Under the pieces are notes generated by a model. The model made no database searches and was not told the origin of the DNA. It was given only the letters and a program-made list of their open reading frames with translations. From Clitopilus passeckerianus (lineage: Eukaryota > Basidiomycota > Agaricomycetes > Agaricales > Entolomataceae), in the NCBI GenBank assembly GCA_944990035.1, contig CALYLX010000126.1:2790001-2854000 (forward strand): a DNA stretch of 64,000 bases, given 5' to 3'. Below are positions 45,891 through 55,543 of the stretch, piece by piece; position 1 is the first letter of the stretch; each line of letters opens with the position of its first letter. Both the position numbers and the translations under genes were made by a program.

Positions 45891-46616
45891 ATGAACATCT
45901 ATCTCAGTGGCTGCACCCATCTCAACTCTGACTATACCCACGAATCCGGCCAAGTTCTCTACAAAGTTTCCACGCCATTTGTTTTCGGCTCGCAAACCTC
46001 CACCATCTCTAAAGCTGTCGTACTGAACAGGTCCGAGCCTCCCCGTTTCGAGAAGTTTGGGATTGTCGAACCTGGGGAGGATGAGATCTCCGCTTGCGAC
46101 GCCCACCTCAAGGAGACCCTAGAGGTGTACGCCAAGGTTGAGCACTTAATGCTCAGCTCCTCAATTTTGAGGTTCAACGGGCAGTCTATCGAGACCAGCA
46201 CCTACTTTAGGAAAGAAGGCTTTGGACCCTACGGAAGGTGTGTTTGCCTCAGGATTATGGTTTTGGGACTCCGCCAACTGAGATTGTATCAACAGAAATC
46301 GAGTCTTCACTGGCCCGGATGGGAGGGAATACAAGTGGTACTTGGGATGGTGGGCTCCTTATGTAGGCCATTTGCAGCTCGGAATTTCGATTGGACTGAC
46401 TCTCAGATGATACTCTAGCTCTGCCTTAATGACGATGCTAAAACGCCGGTAGCAACATTTTACCAGAGATCACTCGGAATCCTTACCAAGAAACACCCTC
46501 CTTATCTCGAGATTCATCCGGCGGGACTGAAGATCATAGATACCATAGTGATGACATTTGTGTACATCGAGAAGAAGCGGCAGGATGGGGAAACTGCCTC
46601 GAGATCTGCTCACTGA
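45891..46616 (+). CDS. DUF6593 protein, array copy E (intact)
   Basis: Exons 45891-46237, 46296-46362 (67 nt), 46419-46616 (203 aa). It has MNIYLSGCTHLNSDYTHESG, FTGPDGREYKWYLGWW, LCLNDDAKTPVATFYQRSLG and EIHPAGLKIIDTIVMTFVYI. It departs from copies A-C in the variable segment between the N-terminal motif and exon 2, and lacks the glycine-rich end. No membrane segment or signal peptide. Function unknown. Confidence 0.9.
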
Positions 46617-46913
46617 ACCGGGGTGGGATAGTCAAATTGATGGGTAGGATGATGTGATAATTTCGAATTCATGCACCATTGCCATGCGGACGCCAGCTGT
46701 AATCATTCTTGTCCTTCTTTGTAAAAGACCATGAGCTTTATCAGCCGAAACAGGAATAGTAGGAGGTAGCGCTGATCTCCGCTTCTTTCAGTCAGGTCAT
46801 ACATCACGTAGCACTTCGAGCCGAACGCCCCGATTCAGAAGCCTTACTGAAGCTCATGAATCATATATACAAGGGCATGGCAGGATGTTCAACCCCGAGC
46901 CGAATTGCCCACT

Positions 46914-47638
46914 ATGAACCTCTACCTCTCATCCCCGTCGCCTTTGCGGTCCATATACACCCACGAATCAGGGCAAGTCCTGTATAGAGTTGATACGCCT
47001 CTGGGGTTCTGCACAGGCACATCCAAAATTCGGAAGGTCATACCCAATAATCCGGATCCTTTCCATTTTGAAAAACTCGGAATCCTCAAGCCGGGCCATC
47101 CAATATACCCCTGCCTCGACGATGATGATCTGCAAGACAGATACAGCACGTTAGCTCTGATCGAACACAAATTCGTTGCACCCTCGATACTAAGATTCGA
47201 TGGCCGTGCAGTAAAGGTCAGGCAATTCTTCCGAAAGGAAGGTTATAGTCCAACTGGCCGGTGAGACTGTTATGCTATCCAACTTAAGAGAATCCCTCAT
47301 CAGATTCTAGGCATCTTGTATTTACTGGTCCGGACGGTCGAAGGTATAAGTGGTACATGGCATGGGGATCAATCAGAGTACGTCATCATCTGCCTCAGCT
47401 TCTACGAAATGCAAATGAATCTCAACTAATTCAATAGCTATACTTGGACGATGGATCAAGGACGCCCATAGCGACTTTTCACCTTAGGCCACAAAGCGCC
47501 GTGCACTCAGGATACCTGGAAATCTTCCCTCCAGGGCTCGGAATACTTGACACAATAATAATTACATTTGTTTACGCAGAACAAAGACGTAGTAACAAAG
47601 AGAGAGCCGCTAGGTACCGTGGTTCAGTTGCTTGGTAA
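46914..47638 (+). CDS. DUF6593 protein, array copy F (intact, divergent)
   Basis: Exon 1 starts MNLYLSSPSPLRSIYTHESG with QVLYRVDTP; exon 2 is 47311-47377 (67 nt) with FTGPDGRRYKWYMAW; exon 3 begins LYLDDGSRTPIATFHLRPQS and ends at a TAA at 47636-47638. It is the most diverged member of the array in exon 3 (AEQRRSNKERAARY instead of EKKRKDRERAS), but all splice sites and frames are sound. The TATA-like tcatatata is about 50 bp upstream. Tail-to-tail with the NmrA-like gene. Confidence 0.9.
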
Positions 47639-47704
47639 AGGGATACAATGTACATGGAGTTTGCTTGCATTGCCGACCAAACGGGTCGAAGCAGAGATGT
47701 CCAA

Positions 47705-48658
47705 TTAGGCACGATCATCGCCCCACCATTTCTGAATAAACTCTTCAGCAGTCGTGAATCGGAACTTGACTTGTTCAGTCAGCTCATTGGGCTCGAAGCT
47801 AATGCGACCTCGGATGATGGAAAGGCTGAACTCGGTGGCCAGATTAGTGTAGATCGAAGGTGGGTTCGGGACGACCGCCTTCTCTAAGTCTTCTTCCGTT
47901 TGATACTTGACAGTGAACGGTTTTCCTGAGCCGACAGCTATTAGTAACGGCCAAGCTGACGAAGCTGACAATTTCATACCTCTGATTCTCTCACCGAGCT
48001 TCACGAGTTCGTTCATAGTGATCTGGTTCCCGATGATTCGTAACTCGCTTGGCCAATGTTCAACGTCGAGGGCTTCCGCCATAAACGCCCCGACATCCTC
48101 TGCAGTGGTATATACCAGCTTGAGGTTGCCATCGCCGGGTATAGTTGCTGTGCATTCTTCGTAGTCGATCCAGTATTTGCCTGGCCTGACGTATCCGGTA
48201 CCGGGCTTAGGGGTTGCGAAGTAATTCAGGAAGATGCCACACATTGGGAATGACCACTGGAGAGAACTGTTTCTGAGTGCTTCGGTTGTTGGGAATTTGG
48301 GGCGGTAAACTGTTATGTAGTCGTCCTTGCCTCCATCCGTTCCGGCCCAACCAGATGGCACAAAACGCTTCACCCCAGCCTTTTCAGCGGCGTGAACAAG
48401 TGCGACCTCATTCCTTGAGAGTGCGGCAGGGTCAGCGGCCATTCCCATGGCGCTGATAACGGTATGAACACCTTCGAGGGCGGAGACGAGCGTGTCGGGG
48501 GAGGAATAATCGGTAACGATAACCTGAGCTCCCTGGGCTTCGAGTTCAGGGCATGCTGTCCTGATAAAGACAACGACTGTGTGGGCTTTCTTGGAGAGAA
48601 TTGCCTCGGCGATGTGACGACCAACGCCTGAGCGAGCACCAGCAATAGCAACTTTCAT
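47705..48658 (-). CDS. NmrA-like NAD(P)-binding protein (isoflavone-reductase-like family)
   Basis: Atypical short-chain-dehydrogenase fold. It starts MKVAIAGARSGVGRHIAEAI, a Rossmann nucleotide-binding GxxGxxG-type loop, followed by GVHTVISAMG and AGVKRFVPSGWAGTDGG, typical of NmrA/phenylcoumaran-reductase-like proteins. Without splicing the frame stays open, but a 54-nt in-frame segment at about 47929-47982 begins GTATGA, contains TTACTAAT and ends CAG. It is almost certainly an intron and its removal joins RIRG to KPFTVKYQ. The family contains both redox sensors (NmrA) and reductases; the substrate cannot be told. Confidence 0.85.
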   Translation of the reverse strand: MKVAIAGARSGVGRHIAEAILSKKAHTVVVFIRTACPELEAQGAQVIVTDYSSPDTLVSALEGVHTVISAMGMAADPAALSRNEVALVHAAEKAGVKRFVPSGWAGTDGGKDDYITVYRPKFPTTEALRNSSLQWSFPMCGIFLNYFATPKPGTGYVRPGKYWIDYEECTATIPGDGNLKLVYTTAEDVGAFMAEALDVEHWPSELRIIGNQITMNELVKLGERIRGMKLSASSAWPLLIAVGSGKPFTVKYQTEEDLEKAVVPNPPSIYTNLATEFSLSIIRGRISFEPNELTEQVKFRFTTAEEFIQKWWGDDRA

Positions 48659-49664
48659 GTTTGATAGAGGATTGGATTGGGTGCAGTGAACTAGGAGCGT
48701 GGCGTCTGCATGGCTCAGATACCAGCGCATTTAAACCATTCGAGGTGAGCCGATCGCTTAGGATGACAATCATGACATCAAGACTCCCCAAGGAACGATT
48801 CCAGCTTTAGTCAGTTGGTATGGTCATGGGTTATCGTAGTTCGTATTAGCAAGACCTTGGTCCCCGGAAGATTGACCGAGTCGTCTCGGGATTGGACCCA
48901 CAGATTGCCCGCAGCTGGCTCTGGCGCTGAGCGCTGAGCTCGTCTCAGTATATGTGTCAGAAGGGCGATCAAATTTCGCGGTTGGCCTGCCGAAGATGAT
49001 GTGTATTGCCACAGAATCATCAACCCGTACTAGTAAGAATTCGAGACTTCTTGAACTCCCCGAATTCAAAAGCATTCAGCGAAGACGGTATAATTGAGAG
49101 CTTCTGGCCGTTAATGGACTTGTCCCCATGACTTAGCTTTCCAATCTCCACTACCACATAAAACACTTCTCCCTCACAGCTCTCCCCTTCATCCCCTGAT
49201 AAGTTCCTCTATGGTCGTTGCTTGTATCAGAAATTCGTCCTTCGCTCATTGAACGCCTGGTATGAGTTTTGAGCTGACTCCAACCAATGTATCAGCGAGA
49301 GGGTTCGCGGTAAGCATAGACTTGTGAACGCGTCATGGAATTTGACTAAAGATTTGCACTCCTGCCTTAACTGCGGATGTGTTGCAGGAAATGCAAGAAA
49401 ATGCGCCTCTGGAGTACAGGAAGCAGAACACTCTGAAAGCGTTCGGAAGAGACGCCGAAGTTCAATCCGTTCTTGATCGCATCATCATCGAGGACTTTTG
49501 CAGGTTGCCAACTGGTTGCCAACGCTTGGCTATGCTGCAGGAATGGGATGATAACCATCTTTAGCCACGAGGCCTGAATGTAGGTCATGTTTGTAACCTG
49601 AGCGGCTGTTTCTCTTCATCCGAACAGGTGTATATCCGGCAGAAACTGAACTGCGGTGCTTACT
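48659..49664. other. Intergenic
   Basis: 1 kb between the NmrA-like gene and DUF6593 copy G. Short open frames on both strands (49367-49588) show no family features. Confidence 0.45.
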
Positions 49665-50380
49665 ATGAATCTATACCTCTCGAACTACTCGCCTCTGAAC
49701 TCGGTTTATACCCATGAGTCAGGCCAAGTGCTTTACAAAGTCGACACGCCAATGGGGCTAGGCGCTCGTCTATCGACCATCAAACGGGTTGTACCCAGTG
49801 ATGCTCACCAGATAGATGCCCTCAAAGTGTCCGACCCGACCAACGAAGAAGCTGTTGAAGCTACGGTGCGAGACGAAGATCTTCAAGACAGGTTTGAAGT
49901 GCTGGGTGGGGTGCAGCATAACATAGTGGACTCATCGGTGGTGAAATTCGGGGAACTTAGCATTCAGACCTCACGATACTTTCGCAAGGATGGATGGGGC
50001 CCTTATGGCCAGTAAGTGACCTCAGCGAACCACATATCCTTCGGCACTAAAAAGCGACCCAGCCACCGTGTCTTTACTGGGCCAGATGGCAGAGAGTACA
50101 AATGGCATCTCAATATGTTTTCATGTAAGGTATGATTTACCTCCAGTGCTTTGCGCCTTGGGATCTCTCAAGACTCAACCTTTCTCTGCAGCTATTCTTG
50201 AATGAGGGTTCGAAGGCCCCGGTGGCAAAGTTCCATAGGAAATCATTTGGGATCATTGGAAAGACACGTCCCGCTCGTCTCGAAATCTTCCCAGAGGGAA
50301 TGGAAATAGTGGAGACTATACTGGTTACCTTCATCTATATTGAAAAGAATCGGAAGGACAAGGAAAGGGCTGCACGATGA
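49665..50380 (+). CDS. DUF6593 protein, array copy G (intact)
   Basis: Last copy of the array, separated from F by the NmrA-like gene. Exon 1 starts MNLYLSNYSPLNSVYTHESG with QVLYKVDTPMGLGARLST; exon 2 is 50063-50129 (67 nt) with FTGPDGREYKWHLNMF; exon 3 has LFLNEGSKAPVAKFHRKSFG and EIFPEGMEIVETILVTFIYI and stops at 50378-50380. Same intron phases (2, then 0) as all other copies. Function unknown. Confidence 0.9.
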
Positions 50381-50535
50381 AGTATTCAGTCCCTATTCCG
50401 AGAACGAGATGTTCATGCGCGATGAATGGAATGTCCAGAATATTAGGTAGTCCAAATTGTAGTCAAGTTCTACTATATGCTTGTTTCCATCAAGTTGATG
50501 GACGCTACATAGAGAGTGTGAGGTACGTACACGAT

Positions 50536-51877
50536 TCATGCTATTGTCTGTGTTGATTTATCGTCCGCTTCCCAAGTATGGCCGAACGAATCGATGATAG
50601 TGACTATTTTTGGGAGTTGGTTATCCACAGGAAACTCTTGGCCCACGGGCAGTGTAAGGTTGGTCCCTCTTGAGAACTCAATTTCGTAATCCCCCGCATC
50701 CCAATGCCTGTAGCTGTATTCATGATTTTGCACGCCTTCCTCGCCCTCATCATCACCATCGCTATCTTGGTCGTCGCCTTCAGATGGCTGAACGGATAAT
50801 TGAGCAGATGCCCGGGGCTTGGGGGAAATATTCGGTCCACTAGGCGACCAGTCGAGTGGCTCGCCTGACATACTACCCAGCCTGGTAGCGAGCGATTCAA
50901 ATCCTGAAATCAGGGAATCGTAATCTGGTGTCTCGTCGAATCGCAGCCCACGGGCGTGTTGCAGCATGTCGAAGTATTCGGGTTCGGGTCGGTCTCCAAA
51001 CACTTCATGTGAGGGAAAGTCAACTTTAGCGGAACGGACGGCTTCGATTTTGCGTTTGTGCGACCACTGGTTATGCGAGGAATCCACCCAAGATAGAGAA
51101 CCAAGACGAAGAAAGAAGGCGGTGTATGCCAAAGATTCGAGGTCATCTCTCGGAGCAAGCTCTGTCAAGGTTTCCGGAAGTTTCGTCAGCACTCGAAAGA
51201 AACGAAGCGAAGTGTCCAAGCATACCATGACCATTGAAGGCATTCATACTGGCCCAATCAACCGTACCCATAACGAATTTTCTAGCTTTGTGGGAATCGG
51301 GCTTGTTTCAAGTCCTGGTGTCATGGGCAATTGGTATAGATATGTTGAAGTCGATCAACACGATTCTCGACGGCTCTTGGAGCGAGCAAAGTATATTGTG
51401 GGGTTTAATATCCCGATTAATGACACCATGCGAGTTCATATGTTTGAGAGCACTCAACTAAAACACGATTAGTATCGATATTGGGCATGCCAAAGCAAGG
51501 AAACTAACTGATTGCTCGAGAATACGAGCGATGGTTTTCGGAGGAAGGTGTTTACCTTCCTTGGCTGCAGTCTCGCATATGGTACCCACATCCTTCCCCA
51601 GGAGTTCAAGGGCTAGGTATTCGAAATGCGGAAGGTGCCCATACGCGTAGACCGCTGGTATGTGTGGATGTCCCTGTAGCAATCGTAAGATTTCAGCCTC
51701 GTGCTTTAGAAACGGTCACTGGACTTTTAGGGGCGTTCGGACTTTTTTCAGAGCGACGGCCATGTTGGACTCAATATCGGTAGCATAGTAAACAGTGCTC
51801 TAGAGGTCAATATTGCGATTAGGAAAGCCTAAGACGTCATTAGTCGTTAAACACACGAAAGCACCGAATCCTAGGGG
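50536..51877 (-). pseudogene. Casein kinase 1-like protein kinase, degraded
   Basis: Exons spell a CK1-like kinase: LGFGAFSTVYYATDIESNMA (Gly loop and the Lys strand), LQGHPHIPAVYAYGHLPHFE, the catalytic loop HGVINRDIKPHN, LIDFNIS where DFG is expected, then GTVDWASMNAFNGH and RDDLESLAYTAFFLRLGSLS. Two in-frame TGA codons interrupt it, at 51716-51718 (before PFLKHEAEIL) and 51308-51310 (before NKPDSHKARK); both fit loss of a CGA arginine codon. The HRD motif reads NRD and DFG reads DFN. The 3' exon carries a long acidic C-terminal extension. Probably a dead gene; the upstream end is not resolved. Confidence 0.75.
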
Positions 51878-52909
51878 ATTTTAACGGTATTTATAGCTCT
51901 TGTTCACTGATTGCTCCATGGCTGAGAGGTTATGACTCTAGGCGGGATGGTACCTGGCGGTGCTAGGAGGTGATCGAGCCGGGCTTTAAAGAAAACGGGG
52001 CTCAAAGTACCACTTTAGGAGACTAACAGTAGAATAGCAATTCCTCGACGTCTGTTATGAACCTGACGAATAGACCTACTCAGCCTGGTCGCAAAAGAAA
52101 GACATCTTTGCCGCTGAGTCAGCCGCTTGGCGGTAATCGAATTGTCAAGTCCAAGTTCTCTCTCTCTCTCTCTTTAAGCCAATGTTTATGAACTCGTTCG
52201 TTTCAGCCTAGGCGGATTGTCTCCTCTCGGACTCCACCAGCCTCATGAGTGTAGCGTGGCTATAGTTCTACAGGCTTACGGAAGGTGTATCAAGTTTGAC
52301 TGAGGCACGGCATCGTTGTCGACTTGTTCCGCCTTCTCATGTTGGCGAGTTTGCGATCTAACTCCCAAGCAGACAGTGATGAAAAGCTTCTGGATATCTA
52401 CAGCCCAACGTTATCCGGTGGCCAGGAAAGAACACAGTGGCTTCTCGTGTTACAACCGCAAAATAAACCATTCTGTCTGCTCTAGAAAAGTGAAAACATA
52501 GTTGGTGGGCTCGGGTGATTTCAAACTGGATGAAAAGTCTTATCGTGTTTCCAGCCCGGAGTGATTCGCTATTCTCACTTGCAATTCCCATCATCAACTT
52601 CGATACAGACAGAACATTTGTTCTCTCAGGCGATTCATTGACTTTGACATGGACGTTCTAGCGCCTATCGAACGGTGGCGGAAACACAACAGCTTCTGTC
52701 AGCCATGACTGATCTTTGATCCCATGGATGTCTTCTATCGTCTGCAGAACGCACTTCACGGCCTTTCCTCTGCTTTAGGGCGGATATCTAGCTTCATTGA
52801 GTTGCTTTCATGTGCTTTTATCTTTGCTAAGGCACGGATATATATACGAGACGCAGCGAATTTTTCAATGCTGTCGTCTTGACGCTTTACTTTCAGTTGG
52901 CCACATAGG
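51878..52909. other. Intergenic
   Basis: 1 kb upstream of the WSC gene. Contains a (CT)9 microsatellite at 52157-52174 and a TATA-like gatatatatac at about 52838-52848. No gene recognised. Confidence 0.5.
52157..52174 (+). repeat. (TC)n microsatellite
   Basis: Nine TC/CT units in a row. Confidence 0.9.
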
Positions 52910-54676
52910 ATGGTTCTCGAGCTTTACACGGTCGTGCTCTTCACACTGGTAAGTCTGATGAACCCCAGATTGAGAAATAACCTGACATTGTTCTAGGGCA
53001 CAATGGTCAACGGTCAATCCATCCCCTTGTTCCTTCCTGGTACCTGGACCAGCGCTGGCTGTTATACGTTCGTTTTCCTCTCGTGATCTAGGGAAAGTCG
53101 TTTGAACTTCTCACCTTGTCTTGAAATAGAGATGTTTCCACCTCGAGAACATTACGAGGAGCTTCGACTGTATCCGATAATATGACCATTGAAGGCTGTA
53201 TTGCCTTTTGTGATGCCAAAGGATTCAACTATGCAGGCACCGAATTCTCCAGTGCGTCACTTGACTGTCGACAAAGACCTATTCTAACATTCAGCTACAG
53301 GGGAATGTTGTAAGTCACTGTTATTCCGTGTCATCGCACCGACGTCAGTTGACTGTAACGTTGTTAGACTGCGATTCGACCATTCAAGTTCCGGGCGTCG
53401 AGGCGGCACTTCCAGATTGCTCCTGGGGCTGCACGGGCAACTCCTCCGAATCCTGTGGTGCCTCTGGTCGTCTGAACCTCTTTTACAACGGTAAACCAGG
53501 CCCACAAATCGTCCCCTCCGTCACCCTCCAGGACAGCACTGGTGGTGGTAAAGTATGGAATTACCAAGGATGTTACACGTACGCTTTCTTGCCATTCTTA
53601 TACTATTAATATCTACTGACATTTCCCTACGATTGACATTTGACATCCTTGAAATGTACAGTGATGCCGTCGGCCAAAGGACACTTGTTAACCCGGTCAA
53701 TGTCCCCAGCGGAGTTACGGCGGAGACCTGTACAGCTGCCTGCCAGAGTTTAGGCAGCGGGTATACGCTAGCGGGATTGGAAGCCGGCCAAGAGTGCTGT
53801 ACGTCAACCTGATCCAAATTTAACTTCTACCTGCAGTACTGACTGGATCTTTTGATGACGTTATTGTAGGGTGCGACAACGTTATCAATCCGCCTCAACA
53901 ACACGTCTCGGACAATGACTGCAGACAAATCTGTGTCGCTAATCATAACGAGTACTGTGGAAACCTCAATCGTGTACAGATCTACCAATTCTCGAATGGG
54001 ACTTCGACTGGCCCAGAGGCTCCCCAAGCCTGTGTTTCCCAGAACGAGGAGAAGTTTATGCTTAAAGGGGTCTTTAAGAATCCTAATGATGGGAATAGCG
54101 TTGATCTCAAGATGGTAATCACAGAACTTGTGCCGAACGTCGTCTGGTCTATTCTCTCGGTGAGTACCTGGTCTACACCCCACCCAGAACCTACTCGCTG
54201 ACGCCACCCATCATAACAGGCATGCGCAACTTGCTGCACGGAATGGCCCTACTTCGGACTTCAGAACTCCATCATATTCCCTCGTGCGCCTTCGAACGTT
54301 CATCTGCAGTCCGCATCGATAGGACCGGGAGATGGCGAGAGCCTGAGCTTCGTTTCATCAAACCCTGCATTTCCTGGGTTCCAGGCATACTGCACCATCG
54401 TAAGTCTCCTCGGTTTTCCTCGGTATCAATCGTTATCTAAAATGAAGATTTTATTCGGCATGGGGTTCATAGAACAACACTCTTCCGGGAGCAACCGAGG
54501 CTAGCCCAAAATTGTTGTCATTCGGGGGTAAAGCCGACGCATTTTCGCTCTGCACGAACACATCCGCGAATGCGAATGGGAGATTAGACGTGGTTTACTC
54601 GCCGGTGACCGGACACCCGAATTACGAGCTTATAAACTGTAAGCCTATTTCGATACAGGTGGTTCCAGTGTCTTGA
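52910..54676 (+). CDS. Secreted protein with two WSC domains
   Basis: The signal peptide MVLELYTVVLFTL is completed across the first intron with GTMVNGQ. WSC domain 1 starts TWTSAGCYTDVSTSRTLRGA and includes CIAFCDAKGFNYAGTEF and ECYCDSTIQVPG. WSC domain 2 starts WNYQGCYTDAVGQRTL and includes CTAACQSLGSGYTLAGLEAG and CGNLNRVQIYQF. WSC domains are eight-Cys carbohydrate-binding modules found in fungal wall sensors and oxidases. About 170 more residues of unrecognised sequence follow (ACATCCTEWPYFGLQNSI and on). The end is uncertain: the simplest frame stops at 54674-54676, but a GT at 54659 and an AG before 54715 would splice into the open frame ending at 55027. Confidence 0.75.
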
Positions 54677-54715
54677 GCATGATGCTGGCGCTCTCCGCCA
54701 CCTGGACTCTATGCT

Positions 54716-55027
54716 TTGCAGCATGAAGGTTCTGCTGCATCGCATTGGACGTATGTCGATCAGGAGGGACCACGAGGGCGACGATCAAGAGAAGGTGTGC
54801 TCGAGAGAATTGTGCGGGATTTACCGGTATTTACAGAAAAAAATAGAGAGCTATATTGGAGCTATAGGGATCCGATTTTATACCCACCATCTGATTATGG
54901 GCTGGAATGTTGGAATGACCATACGTTGCGGAACGCCATGCCCAGTCAGGAACACACGGATGGATTCTCGCAAAGGAAATGTCTGGCGTCAACCATCAGG
55001 ATGGCATTTGCTCCTTCGGACGACTAG
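54716..55027 (+). other. Open frame downstream of the WSC gene, possible C-terminal exon
   Basis: Encodes a charged ~100-residue stretch (HEGSAASHWTYVDQEGPRGR, later RDPILYPPSDYGLECWNDHT) that I do not recognise. It is joinable in phase to the WSC gene by a GT-AG intron of about 56 nt. A different frame from 54979 reads ICSFGRLAKMGDCGQRVLRR, so the true coding content here is unclear. Confidence 0.3.
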
Positions 55028-55543
55028 CCAAGATGGGCGATTGTGGCCAGAGAGTGCTCCGTCGGGATCCGGATTTGGAAGGCTCTCGGCAAATTCTTAA
55101 TTTGTGCGGAGTCTACGATTGGTCGGCCAGCTCTTTATCTAAATAGAACACTGCCCAGAGAATCTGTAAAAAGTTCTCCATATACCCCGGTATTCGAGCA
55201 GAACGTCGACCAGCTCGGCAACAAGGCAGCAAACGGTGTATTGATCATCCAACACGGCAGCCCCTGGATATCATAAGGCTTCATCGAGCCTGGACCTATA
55301 CCTTTATCCCCTGCAATACAGGCACCCTTCCCCGCCCCCGCATTGTCTAGATTCACCCATTCCGTGGTTGCTCCCCGTTCTCCTGATTACTGTATTGACG
55401 CCCAACAACCGTCAAGATGAGGTGAGAGGGCTATGCATCCTAGATAAAGCGCGCATCTATCTGACTTTGATCCCTCTCTGCCCTTTCTCTCCACCCACGC
55501 CCATTCACTACTGCCTCCGCTCCATCCGTCTTTTTGCTGCACC
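55028..55543. other. Intergenic
   Basis: Spacer before the carnitine acyltransferase; pyrimidine-rich near 55470-55530 just before the ATG, as often seen in basidiomycete promoters. Confidence 0.45.

Noticed and set aside
52157..52174. (TC)n run as a promoter element
   Set aside because: It is a plain microsatellite about 740 bp from the nearest start; nothing ties it to regulation.
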